Source: MGOM01 sp035455265 (GTDB lineage Bacteria > Chloroflexota > Anaerolineae > Anaerolineales > E44-bin32). Taken from it: DNA of 28,365 bases. Of this stretch, positions 1 to 6,407 are shown one piece after another (position 1 is the stretch's first letter; each line of letters starts with the position of its first letter). The translations under genes and the position numbers were made by a program. The stretch spans positions 1 through 28,365 of the forward strand of contig DATIFK010000239.1 of the NCBI GenBank assembly GCA_035455265.1. Direction: 5' to 3'. A model generated the notes under the pieces. It was not told the DNA's origin. It was given only the letters and a program-made list of their open reading frames with translations, and did not search any database.

Positions 1-45
1 GCTCAGACTTCGCGCGTCCGCCTCACCGCTAAACGAAGGTCCCGA

Positions 46-837
46 CTACTCGGCCGCCCAGATGACATGGGTCACGAGGATGTTCCCGTGGCCGAAGTCC
101 CGCAGGTAGGTTGACTCTCGACCGTCCCTCGAGCTACTCACCAGGCGCCCCCAGGCGCTGGGGGAGCTGAAGTCGCCGCTGAGGAAGCTGGCCGGCAGGC
201 TGCCGACCGTCGTCGTGCTGTCGAGGTGGGCGTAGATGGTCCCGAGCTCATCGTAGTCATGTTGGTTGGGATGCGTGCTGATGGTGTCCGAGGCACTGGT
301 GTTATGGTAGTAGTCCATGCACGTGTTTAGCGAAATCCCACTCTCGTCCTGATGGGCCAAGCCGAAGGTGTGGCCGACCTCCTGGCAGATGACGTGCTGC
401 ATCTCGGCGGTGTTGTTGTAGGCGTAGGACGAGCTGCCGAAGTAGGTGTCGTTGTTCTTCACGGTGCCCTGGACGATGTGGACGCTGCCGGTGATCCAAA
501 TCTGCGCCACGCCCAGCCAGCCCGTGTTCCCGTAGCGGGCGCTGCAGACCTCGACGCGCCCGGTCGTCGCCCGGCAGGTCTTCGGCCGCGTGCCGCCGGC
601 GACGATGGTGGTATCCAAGACATTCGAGGCACTCCAATCCGACGACGCCGTCACCAGCATCCCATCCCACAAGCCGGAGACGTTGTCGCCGAGCTTAAGG
701 GTGAAAGGATTGCTGGTGCGCGCCCAGTGGTAGCCACCCCACGAGTGAGTGGCCCCAGCGGCCGTCGGAAAGACGGCCAGCGCAACCATTGCGATCAGAG
801 CAACGATCAGCGAGCGGGATCGCTTGATGCGACTCAT
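46..837 (-). CDS. Secreted metzincin-like metallopeptidase, variant zinc site
   Basis: A 263-residue exported protein. Residues 1-29 form a signal peptide (basic MSRIKRSRS, hydrophobic core, AAGA before the likely cut near residue 29). The metzincin signature lies at residues 152-162, but reads QExxHxxGxxH: the first zinc-ligand His is Gln152, while Glu153, His156 and His162 are present. A Met-turn-like CMDYY follows at 173-177, then HDYDEL at 193-198, a combination typical of matrixin-like proteins. The likely role is an extracellular protease or a binding protein derived from one; the substrate is unknown. The ATG at 835-837 has an AAAGGAG ribosome site 8 nt upstream. It is a monocistronic unit with its own strong promoter about 200 nt upstream. 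The Gln may be a family trait (inference), so activity should not be assumed. Confidence 0.8.
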   Translation of the reverse strand: MSRIKRSRSLIVALIAMVALAVFPTAAGATHSWGGYHWARTSNPFTLKLGDNVSGLWDGMLVTASSDWSASNVLDTTIVAGGTRPKTCRATTGRVEVCSARYGNTGWLGVAQIWITGSVHIVQGTVKNNDTYFGSSSYAYNNTAEMQHVICQEVGHTFGLAHQDESGISLNTCMDYYHNTSASDTISTHPNQHDYDELGTIYAHLDSTTTVGSLPASFLSGDFSSPSAWGRLVSSSRDGRESTYLRDFGHGNILVTHVIWAAE

Positions 838-1027
838 TCTGTGTTCTCCTTTGGCTGGTTATGCGGAATCGCACGTGGTGTCAGCTCGCTGGGCGATTGG
901 CTTCGTCCGCCTCCTTGACGGCAGTCCCCGTCCCCGATACCCACAAAACCGGCCCTCACGCCGGTTCCATCGGAAGTTACGGGCGCCCCGTCCTCCAGAA
1001 AGCTTCAAGGGACCAACCTGGAGTACC
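838..1027 (-). promoter_or_regulatory. Structured 5' leader of the metzincin-like gene
   Basis: This stretch lies between the predicted transcription start and the AAAGGAG ribosome site and has no convincing reading frame. By eye it forms several hairpins: GACGG/CCGTC (917-921 with 928-932); a two-part stem of AACCGGC/GCCGGTT (947-953 with 960-966) enclosed by CCGAT/ATCGG (934-938 with 969-973); and ACGGG/CCCGT (979-983 with 987-991). The spacing resembles a cis-regulatory RNA, but I could not match it to a known riboswitch class. No folding was computed. Confidence 0.4.
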
Positions 1028-1033
1028 CAGAGC

Positions 1034-1062
1034 ATCATAGTCCGGTTGAAAACGCGAGTCAA
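1034..1062 (-). promoter_or_regulatory. Sigma70-type promoter of the metzincin-like gene
   Basis: Reading the minus strand, TTGACT (1057-1062) is followed after exactly 17 nt by TATGAT (1034-1039). This is the best -35/-10 pair in the window. Transcription should start near 1027, giving a leader of about 190 nt before the ATG at 837. Confidence 0.8.
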
Positions 1063-1154
1063 CGCACCAGGGGTACCCCCGTCGTCGCACTTGGCCCCAG
1101 CGGCAGCCCGCATCTGGCTGGCGGGGCCATCGTCACGGGCTCGCCTGGAAACGA

Positions 1155-1178
1155 GCCGCCCGGCCAAGGCCGGGCGGC
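1155..1178 (-). terminator. Intrinsic terminator of the envelope operon
   Basis: A perfect 10-bp GC stem (1155-1164 with 1169-1178, loop of 4) lies 27 nt beyond the stop codon of the last envelope gene. In the minus-strand transcript it is followed by TCGTTTCC, a short and imperfect T tract. The rest of 838-1205 holds only the promoter and leader of the gene at 46-837. Confidence 0.6.
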
Positions 1179-1205
1179 TGGACCAACGCGCGCCAGGGGT
1201 CGAAC

Positions 1206-2102
1206 CTACTGCTGGATGTGGATGGCGCCGATGGCCAGGTTGACCCTGACTTCGACGTGCGTCGAGGCCGAGTTGTAGCCCGGCGACACGTACCATTCGC
1301 CGTCGCGGACGTAACCGGCGGGGACATCCGAGTCGCCGATGGCGACCGAGACTCGCACTCGCGCCGCCACACCTACCGGCAGAATGACGGTGGTCTCGCC
1401 GATGCCGCTCGAGACCTCGACGGTTCGGACGGAGGGCCCAAGTTCTACCTCGGTTTTGCCGACGCCAAGATTGACCTTGAGGTCATCCAGAGAGAGAGTC
1501 GCTCCGGCCACTCGAATCTCACCGGCGCCCAGGTCCAGCCTGAGGGTGAGAGGCGTCCCCGGTGCGATAGCCACGTCCCAGCCTTGATCCCGTGCCGAGA
1601 TGTTCGGGAAGATGACGACTCCCTCGGTGCGCAGGTCGATGCGGGCCGTCGGTCCATCCATCTGAACGTTCTTGCGCAGCGTCTCTCCCTGAAGCAGGGG
1701 CACGGTGGCCTGGAGCAGAGCCCCCGACGCCGCTCCGGCGTGGATGTCCATCAGGCCCGCCGAGCCATGGAGCCCGACTTCGGCCTGGCTGACCTGCTCG
1801 CGTGGAACCGTCACCGGCTCGGTCGAAGCGGGGACGGTCGAGGGCACGGCGACCTGGGCGATCCAGTACCCGCCGGCCAGAACCGCCAGGATCACCGCGA
1901 TCATCAGAATCGATCCCCACACGGACCGACGTCCAACGAGTAAGTCGATTCCCACGACGATCAGGACGACCGGCCACATCCTCAGCAGGATGTTCCAAAT
2001 CGATCCGGAGATCATGCCAAGGTTGCTGAGAAGAAGCAGCACACCCAGGCCGACGAGAAGGATCGGGCCGGACAATCCGCCGCGACGAACGGTTGGGTTC
2101 AT
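1206..2102 (-). CDS. LiaF/toastrack-like membrane protein
   Basis: A 298-residue protein. The N-terminal part (residues about 9-80) contains three hydrophobic segments with glycine-rich 'GPILLVGLGVLLLLSNLG' character, as in DUF5668-type membrane modules. The C-terminal part (about 100-298) is rich in alternating beta-strand patterns (for example VKVNLGVGKTEVELG-like strands), as in LiaF/DUF4097 'toastrack' domains. Such proteins sit in the membrane and are linked to envelope-stress sensing. The start ATG at 2100-2102 has a GAGGGA ribosome site located inside the end of the preceding pspC-like gene, and only 1 nt separates the two, so translation is probably coupled. It is the last gene of the five-gene operon. 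The exact function is unknown; a cell-envelope stress role is inferred from family and context. Confidence 0.7.
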   Translation of the reverse strand: MNPTVRRGGLSGPILLVGLGVLLLLSNLGMISGSIWNILLRMWPVVLIVVGIDLLVGRRSVWGSILMIAVILAVLAGGYWIAQVAVPSTVPASTEPVTVPREQVSQAEVGLHGSAGLMDIHAGAASGALLQATVPLLQGETLRKNVQMDGPTARIDLRTEGVVIFPNISARDQGWDVAIAPGTPLTLRLDLGAGEIRVAGATLSLDDLKVNLGVGKTEVELGPSVRTVEVSSGIGETTVILPVGVAARVRVSVAIGDSDVPAGYVRDGEWYVSPGYNSASTHVEVRVNLAIGAIHIQQ

Positions 2103-2103
2103 G

Positions 2104-2556
2104 TCAGTTCCCTCGGGCCCGACGCAGGATCAGGACGATACCGCCGACGATCAGCAACGTGGGCCACAGGATATCGAAGTCCAGCCAACGGAGCCATGGA
2201 ACGTCGAGGCTGTTGGCCAGCCAGATCAAACCCAGGCCGATCAGAGCCAGGCCGAAATAGGCTCCCAGGCGAGGATTGGGGCGGCTCAACGCACCGCCGA
2301 TCTCCTGGCCGACGTCGCGCGCCCGGTCGCCGATCTGCTCGCCTACGCTTTCGCCCGGCGACGCCGGGGCGGCCCCCTCGGCCGGCACGACGATCCACAG
2401 CAGGAGATACAGGAACACCCCAAATCCCGTACCCAGGGCCAGCAACACGAAGACGATTCGAACCAGGGTCGGATCGAGGCCGAAGTAGGCCGCCAGCCCC
2501 GAGCACACGCCGCCGAGCATGACGTCCGAGCGGCTTCGATACAAGCGTTGTGTCAT
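2104..2556 (-). CDS. PspC domain membrane protein
   Basis: A 150-residue protein beginning with a classic PspC domain. The motif GGVCSGLAAYFGLDPTLVR at residues 15-33 leads into a transmembrane segment ending in LLWIVVP (about 34-58). A hydrophilic linker (about 59-95) and a second hydrophobic pair (about 97-145) follow, ending in basic RRARGN. PspC proteins act at the cytoplasmic membrane in phage-shock or LiaRS-type envelope stress responses, usually by partner sequestration. The start ATG has an AGGATGG ribosome site. It is third gene from the promoter side by position after the two upstream multi-span genes and the first LiaF-like gene, and is coupled to the LiaF-like gene downstream. Neither PspA nor a LiaRS-type two-component system lies in the window. 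Confidence 0.85.
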   Translation of the reverse strand: MTQRLYRSRSDVMLGGVCSGLAAYFGLDPTLVRIVFVLLALGTGFGVFLYLLLWIVVPAEGAAPASPGESVGEQIGDRARDVGQEIGGALSRPNPRLGAYFGLALIGLGLIWLANSLDVPWLRWLDFDILWPTLLIVGGIVLILRRARGN

Positions 2557-2589
2557 GGCACCATCCTTTTCGATTCGCTCGTTCGCCAG

Positions 2590-3237
2590 CTAGGCGGGTC
2601 GCCGACCGATCCCAGCCCGCAAGATGAAATACAGCCCTAGCAGGATCAGAACCGCCGGCCAAACGAGCCGAGCGGCCGACCCGGACAGCAAACCCGTCCC
2701 GAGGCCCATCAGTCCCAAGATGGCTGCGGGGAAGATGGCCCAGCGCTGACGGCCTCGCCCCTCCGGAAGCAGGTAGAGGATGAGGAACGTCGCCGCCAAT
2801 CCGAGGAAGAGGATGCCGCCCGAATCGACTCCTGCCAGGCGATCTGCGACGCCGGTCACAACGGCCAACGTCGCCAGAGTTCCCGCCGGGATGATGGCCC
2901 ACCAGAAGTCCGGCCGTAGCAGGAAGATGATGCAGAACGCCAGCGCGAGTGACCCGAGGAAGATCGCCCCGCCGGCCACCGCGGCAAAGCGCGGGAAGAG
3001 ATCGCCGGAGGCGATGGCCACAGCCAACCCGAGGAGCGTCAGGCCTGGGATCACGGCCCACCATCGCGAGCGGTCCTGGAACAGCGCGACCAGGAAGGCG
3101 ATCCCCGCGGCTGCAAAGAGGGCTGCCCACAGCAGGCCTCCGACGTCCAGGATGCCCATGGTCTGGAGCATCAGCAGTCCGCCAACGACGATCAACCCTA
3201 CGCCGACAAACAAACGGAAATCCCAGGATGAGCGCAT
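2590..3237 (-). CDS. Multi-span membrane protein of the envelope cluster
   Basis: A 215-residue, almost wholly hydrophobic protein with about eight predicted membrane segments in pairs. Each pair repeats a pattern of a Gly-rich hydrophobic helix, a short polar turn with RSRWW, RPDFWW or GRQRW, then another helix, so the protein looks built from repeated units of the kind seen in the neighbouring small membrane proteins. The function is not known. The start at 3237 is set by a GGGAGG ribosome site 4 nt before the ATG. It lies 33 nt upstream of the PspC gene and 94 nt after the second LiaF-like gene, in one transcription unit. Confidence 0.7.
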   Translation of the reverse strand: MRSSWDFRLFVGVGLIVVGGLLMLQTMGILDVGGLLWAALFAAAGIAFLVALFQDRSRWWAVIPGLTLLGLAVAIASGDLFPRFAAVAGGAIFLGSLALAFCIIFLLRPDFWWAIIPAGTLATLAVVTGVADRLAGVDSGGILFLGLAATFLILYLLPEGRGRQRWAIFPAAILGLMGLGTGLLSGSAARLVWPAVLILLGLYFILRAGIGRRPA

Positions 3238-3331
3238 TCAGCCTCCCTTCCAGACCCGTCTCCCGAACAAGGAGGACGATGTCCGGGCAACACTCTCTAC
3301 GGGATCGGACGTTCTCGGTCGCGCCCCCGGC

Positions 3332-4141
3332 TCAGTTGACGTCCACCGAGGCCACGCCGGCCTCGATGTGTAGATCCAGCCGATGCGGCGCGCTGTCGTA
3401 GTCCGCCGAACGATAGACCTTGTCGACCTTGGGGAAGCGCGACGTGTTCACCCGGACATTGGCCAGGCCGCTTTCCGCCTCGATCCGGGCCGCCACCCCC
3501 TGTGGGATGTCGATGACGACGGAGGCCGCGCCGGACTCGATGCGCGCCTTGGTCATCGCAGCCCCCGCCGGCATCTGGATCTGAACGGAGCTGGCCCCGC
3601 AGGACAGCCGCAGGTGGTCCACCAGAACGCGCGTCAGGTCCAACCTGGCCTCACTGGCCCCCGTCTCCACATCCAGTGAAAGGGGGACGGTCTCCGCCAG
3701 CCCGAAGTCCCATTCCAGGCGCGGCCCGCCCCACCACATCCATGGGGAGAAGACGTGGAGGATGAAGTCGGATGGCACCCGCAGCTCGGCGGCGGCTTCG
3801 CTGCCGCTGCGCCGCACGTCCGACTCAACCCCGCCGCGAAAGGTGCCGTCGACGAGAGTAGACGCGTCGGCTCCACCGCGGACCTGAAGGCGGCCGGCGC
3901 CAAAGCGGACCCTTACCGAGGCGCGGGCGGCGTTCTCCAGCGGCAGACGCAGCGCCTGGGCTTCCATCACCGGGCGCGGGCGAGTGGCGGCCCAAAGAGT
4001 CAGGGCCCCGACAAGGATCACAACAAGCGGGATCAAAACCTTCCACACATCGACGGTCAGGATGCCGACATTGGCGAGGAACAGCACGACCCCCACCACG
4101 ATGAGGATCCCACCCCAGAAGTAGGCCCCGCGATTGAGCAT
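3332..4141 (-). CDS. LiaF/toastrack-like membrane protein, second paralogue
   Basis: A 269-residue protein with the same plan as the gene at 1206-2102: two N-terminal membrane segments (about 8-25 and 31-51, containing GGILIVVGVVLFLANVG), then a beta-rich toastrack-like domain (about 60-269) with repeated strand motifs such as SGAASVVIDIP and AESGLANVRVN. The RPRPVMEAQALRLPLENA segment marks the crossover from membrane to soluble part. AGGAG lies 6 nt upstream of the ATG. The two paralogues bracket the multi-span protein and PspC, suggesting that they assemble with them at the membrane. This partnership is an inference. Confidence 0.7.
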   Translation of the reverse strand: MLNRGAYFWGGILIVVGVVLFLANVGILTVDVWKVLIPLVVILVGALTLWAATRPRPVMEAQALRLPLENAARASVRVRFGAGRLQVRGGADASTLVDGTFRGGVESDVRRSGSEAAAELRVPSDFILHVFSPWMWWGGPRLEWDFGLAETVPLSLDVETGASEARLDLTRVLVDHLRLSCGASSVQIQMPAGAAMTKARIESGAASVVIDIPQGVAARIEAESGLANVRVNTSRFPKVDKVYRSADYDSAPHRLDLHIEAGVASVDVN

Positions 4142-4160
4142 TGGAATCTCCTGTGGCTCG

Positions 4161-4679
4161 TCAGCTCGGCCGCTGCCGGGCCATCGCCCGGATCAGCGTC
4201 ACCAACCCCAGGACGATCAGGAGCACCGGCCAGAACGGGCCGAACAACGCCCATCCGCCGAACAACGAGCCGAAGACCGCGAAGAGGATCAGGCTCACCA
4301 GGATCGTCTCCGCCCCGCGGCTGACGGCGCGCCACCCGCCTTCGCCCAGGATCGCCGCCAGGATCGTCCCCAGCCCGGCGAACCCCGGGATGAGCGCCCA
4401 GGCATAGGACCAGCTGGTCCACTGGCCTGTTGCGTTCTGCCAATAGAGGATGCCGCCGATGCCGCCGACGACCATGGCCGGAATCGCCATACCCGGCGTC
4501 CCGGTCATCAGGCCAATCAAGAGCAGGCCAACCCCTGCGGCGACGATGATGAGCGGCCACGTTACGTCGACCCTCAAGGAGTCTCTCAACCCGGGCACGA
4601 GCTGGAACGCCAGGAAAGCCAGGCCGACCAGAATCAACAGGATGCCGCCGGCCAAGCCGCTTCGCTGTCTCAGATCCAT
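4161..4679 (-). CDS. Multi-span membrane protein, first gene of envelope operon
   Basis: A 172-residue protein with about six hydrophobic segments. Its first (GGILLILVGLAFLAFQLVPG) resembles the DUF5668-like segments of the neighbours, and its last (FGPFWPVLLIVLGLVTLIRA) resembles the C-terminal helix of the 215-residue gene downstream. I chose the ATG at 4677-4679 because GGGAGG sits 5 nt before it. An in-frame ATG six codons upstream (4697) has no ribosome site. It is the promoter-proximal gene, 19 nt from the next. The function is unknown. Confidence 0.7.
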   Translation of the reverse strand: MDLRQRSGLAGGILLILVGLAFLAFQLVPGLRDSLRVDVTWPLIIVAAGVGLLLIGLMTGTPGMAIPAMVVGGIGGILYWQNATGQWTSWSYAWALIPGFAGLGTILAAILGEGGWRAVSRGAETILVSLILFAVFGSLFGGWALFGPFWPVLLIVLGLVTLIRAMARQRPS

Positions 4680-4912
4680 CTTGCCTCCCGCGAACATTCA
4701 GGGGGTCGGCGCAGCCAACACACGGACGCGCCGCCCTCCGGCTTGACGGATAGTATCGTCGGAATGCGAGGATGTCGCCTGTGGTCTGTCTGACACTCCG
4801 CTGTCGGATGTCCTCCTCCGTTCAGGGCAACTCGGGATGCTATAATCCGGACCAGCCTCGCCCAAATCCTCCAACGAGGACGAGGTGGATGCTCGGGAGG
4901 GCAGCCGTCCTC
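4680..4912. promoter_or_regulatory. Divergent intergenic region, envelope operon / prfB
   Basis: This region separates the leftward envelope operon from rightward prfB. The rightward -10 is clear (listed separately). For the leftward operon I see only a weak candidate: GCGACA, 17 nt, TACTAT on the minus strand near 4750-4780. No alternative sigma motif could be identified with confidence. Confidence 0.3.
4838..4846 (+). promoter_or_regulatory. Extended -10 promoter of prfB
   Basis: TGCTATAAT is a perfect extended -10 (TGn plus TATAAT at 4841-4846). There is no good -35 at the usual distance. Transcription would start near 4853, about 60 nt before the prfB start. Confidence 0.65.
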
Positions 4913-6005
4913 ATGGAAGACCTTCAAGCCGATCTGCAACAGGTCTCACAACGCCTGCAGCGCCTGCTGGTGCGCCTTTGACGTCCCAACCAAAGAGGCC
5001 CGCCTGAAGGAACTCGAGGAGGCCGCGCAATCGCCCTCCTTGTGGGACAACCCCGACGCCGCCCAACAAACCATGCAGCGCCTCGCCCGCCTCAGGGAAG
5101 AGGTCGGTTCGTGGACCCATCTCCGACAGAGGATTCACGACGCTCTCGAGTTGGCGAACCTGGGGGATGAAAGCCTGAGACCCGATCTCGAGGCGGAACG
5201 GTCCCAGCTCCAGGGCCTCCTGGAAGAGCGCGAGATCCAGGCGATGTTCTCGGGACCCTATGATCGGGACGATGCCATCCTCGGGATCCACGCCGGCGCC
5301 GGTGGAACCGACTCGCAAGATTGGGCGCAGATGCTCGAGCGCATGTTCTTGCGTTGGGCGGAGGCACACGGCTTCCGAACCGAAGCCCTCGATCGGAGCG
5401 AAGGCGAAGAGGCCGGCCTCAAGAGCGTCACGCTGGGCATCGAAGGGGCATTTGCTTACGGCTACCTGCGGTCGGAGCGAGGGGTTCACCGTCTCGTCCG
5501 TCTCTCCCCGTTCGACTCGGCCCATCGGCGGCACACCTCCTTCGCTCTGGTAGAGGTCTATCCGCAGGTGGAACGCGACGAAGATGTCGCGATCCAGCCG
5601 GCCGATCTGAAGATCGACACCTTTCGCTCGGCCGGAGCCGGTGGACAAAACGTGCAGAAGAACGAAACGGCGGTCCGCATCACGCACATCCCGACGGGGA
5701 TCGTCGTCACTTGCCAGAACGAGCGATCCCAGACACAGAATCGCGAGAACGCCATGCGCGTCCTCAAGGCGCGCCTGCTCGACCTTCAGCGGCAAAAGCA
5801 GGAGGAAGAGCTCGCCAAGCTAAAAGGGGATCACGTCAAGGCCGAATGGGGAAGCCAGATCCGCTCCTACGTCCTCCATCCCTACCAGATGGTCAAGGAT
5901 CACCGCACCGACTACGAGACCGGCAACACCGCGGCCGTTCTCGATGGAGACCTCGACGCCTTCATGAAAGCGTACCTGCAAGAGAGCATCGCCTCACGTG
6001 GGTAG
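4913..6005 (+). CDS. prfB: Peptide chain release factor 2 (programmed +1 frameshift)
   Basis: RF2 releases the finished peptide at UGA and UAA stop codons. The gene is in two frames. Codons 1-22 (from 4913) end in CTT followed by an in-frame TGA at 4979-4981; the ribosome slips +1 on CTTTGAC and continues with GAC at 4980, giving 363 residues, close to the 365 of E. coli. The RF2 anticodon-like tripeptide SPF is at residues 198-200, and the catalytic GGQ is at 243-245, followed by NVQKNETAVRI. The frameshift provides autoregulation: low RF2 lets the shift occur. The internal Shine-Dalgarno-like stimulator is only GGTG, 3 nt before CTT, weaker than the E. coli AGGGGG. An in-frame ATG at 4889 is an alternative start; GGGAGG lies 12 nt before the chosen ATG. 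Confidence 0.97.
4976..4982 (+). other. Programmed +1 frameshift site CTTTGAC in prfB
   Basis: The slippery heptamer CTT TGA C is the conserved RF2 frameshift signal. Zero-frame TGA occupies 4979-4981 and the shifted frame resumes at 4980. The upstream frame encodes only 22 residues, and the downstream frame carries the whole RF2 fold without any other start that would yield a full-length protein. Confidence 0.95.
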
Positions 6006-6045
6006 GGTCAGTGGTCGGTGGTTAGTGGTCAGTGGTCAGTGGTCA
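6004..6045 (+). repeat. Heptanucleotide tandem repeat (GTGGTCA type)
   Basis: Directly after the prfB stop codon there are five consecutive 7-nt units from 6011 to 6045 (GTGGTCG, GTGGTTA, then GTGGTCA three times), preceded by a partial unit. Its degeneracy increases toward the left end. It carries no reading frame. Confidence 0.9.
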
Positions 6046-6063
6046 GCGTCATCGAGCCGAGGT

Positions 6064-6105
6064 TGGATACTGGAAACTGGTAGCTGGGAGCTGGTAGCTG
6101 GTAGC
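6064..6105 (+). repeat. Heptanucleotide tandem repeat (TGGTAGC type)
   Basis: Six in-phase 7-nt units: TGGATAC, TGGAAAC, TGGTAGC, TGGGAGC, TGGTAGC, TGGTAGC. A seventh, TGATATA (6106-6112), runs straight into the secG -10 element. It is separated from the GTGGTCA array by only 18 nt and has the same period but a different unit. Confidence 0.9.
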
Positions 6106-6114
6106 TGATATAAT
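6106..6114 (+). promoter_or_regulatory. Extended -10 promoter of secG
   Basis: TGATATAAT is an extended -10 (TATAAT at 6109-6114), followed by GCCGCC. No consensus -35 is present; that position falls inside the heptamer array. Transcription would start near 6121, about 24 nt before secG. Confidence 0.65.
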
Positions 6115-6144
6115 GCCGCCCGAGCAGTATCGGGAGGGTCCATC

Positions 6145-6372
6145 GTGGCACTGTACTTCAACATCGCCCTGATTCTGGTCGCCGTGGCACTGGTGGCGGT
6201 GATCGTCCTGCAAAGCCGGGGAGCCGGCCTGGGCGGCCTTGGCGGCGGCGACTACGGCGGGACGGGCTACCACGTCCGGCGAGGACTCGAGCGCGTCCTG
6301 TTCAACGTGACCATCGGCCTGAGCGTGGCCTTCTTCGTCCTCGCCCTGCTTTCCGCCGTCATCGCCGGCTGA
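6145..6372 (+). CDS. secG: Protein translocase subunit SecG
   Basis: A 75-residue membrane protein matching SecG in length and plan: a first helix (residues about 4-23, LILVAVALVAVIVLQSR), the Gly-rich cytoplasmic loop GAGLGGLGGGDYGG (about 25-39) and a second helix (about 53-73). SecG assists SecYE and SecA in protein export across the cytoplasmic membrane. The start is GTG at 6145, with GGGAGG 7 nt upstream. The next gene begins 35 nt downstream on the same strand, so they are probably co-transcribed. Confidence 0.9.
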   Translation: MALYFNIALILVAVALVAVIVLQSRGAGLGGLGGGDYGGTGYHVRRGLERVLFNVTIGLSVAFFVLALLSAVIAG

Positions 6373-6407
6373 GGCCCTGCCCCCCCTGCGCGGGGCCTGC
6401 TCCTAGC

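Noticed and set aside
838..1027. c-di-AMP or c-di-GMP riboswitch upstream of the secreted protein
   Set aside because: I looked for the conserved core segments of these classes and could not line them up in the right order, so no class is assigned.
4680..4697. Upstream ATG (4697) as start of the first envelope gene
   Set aside because: No ribosome site precedes it, whereas GGGAGG lies 5 nt before the ATG at 4679.
5040..6005. prfB read as a single gene starting at TTG 5040
   Set aside because: It would drop the RF2 N-terminal helices; the upstream 22 codons plus CTTTGAC restore a full-length RF2.
6004..6112. Possible CRISPR array
   Set aside because: The units are 7 nt with no spacers, and no cas gene is present; this is a simple tandem repeat.
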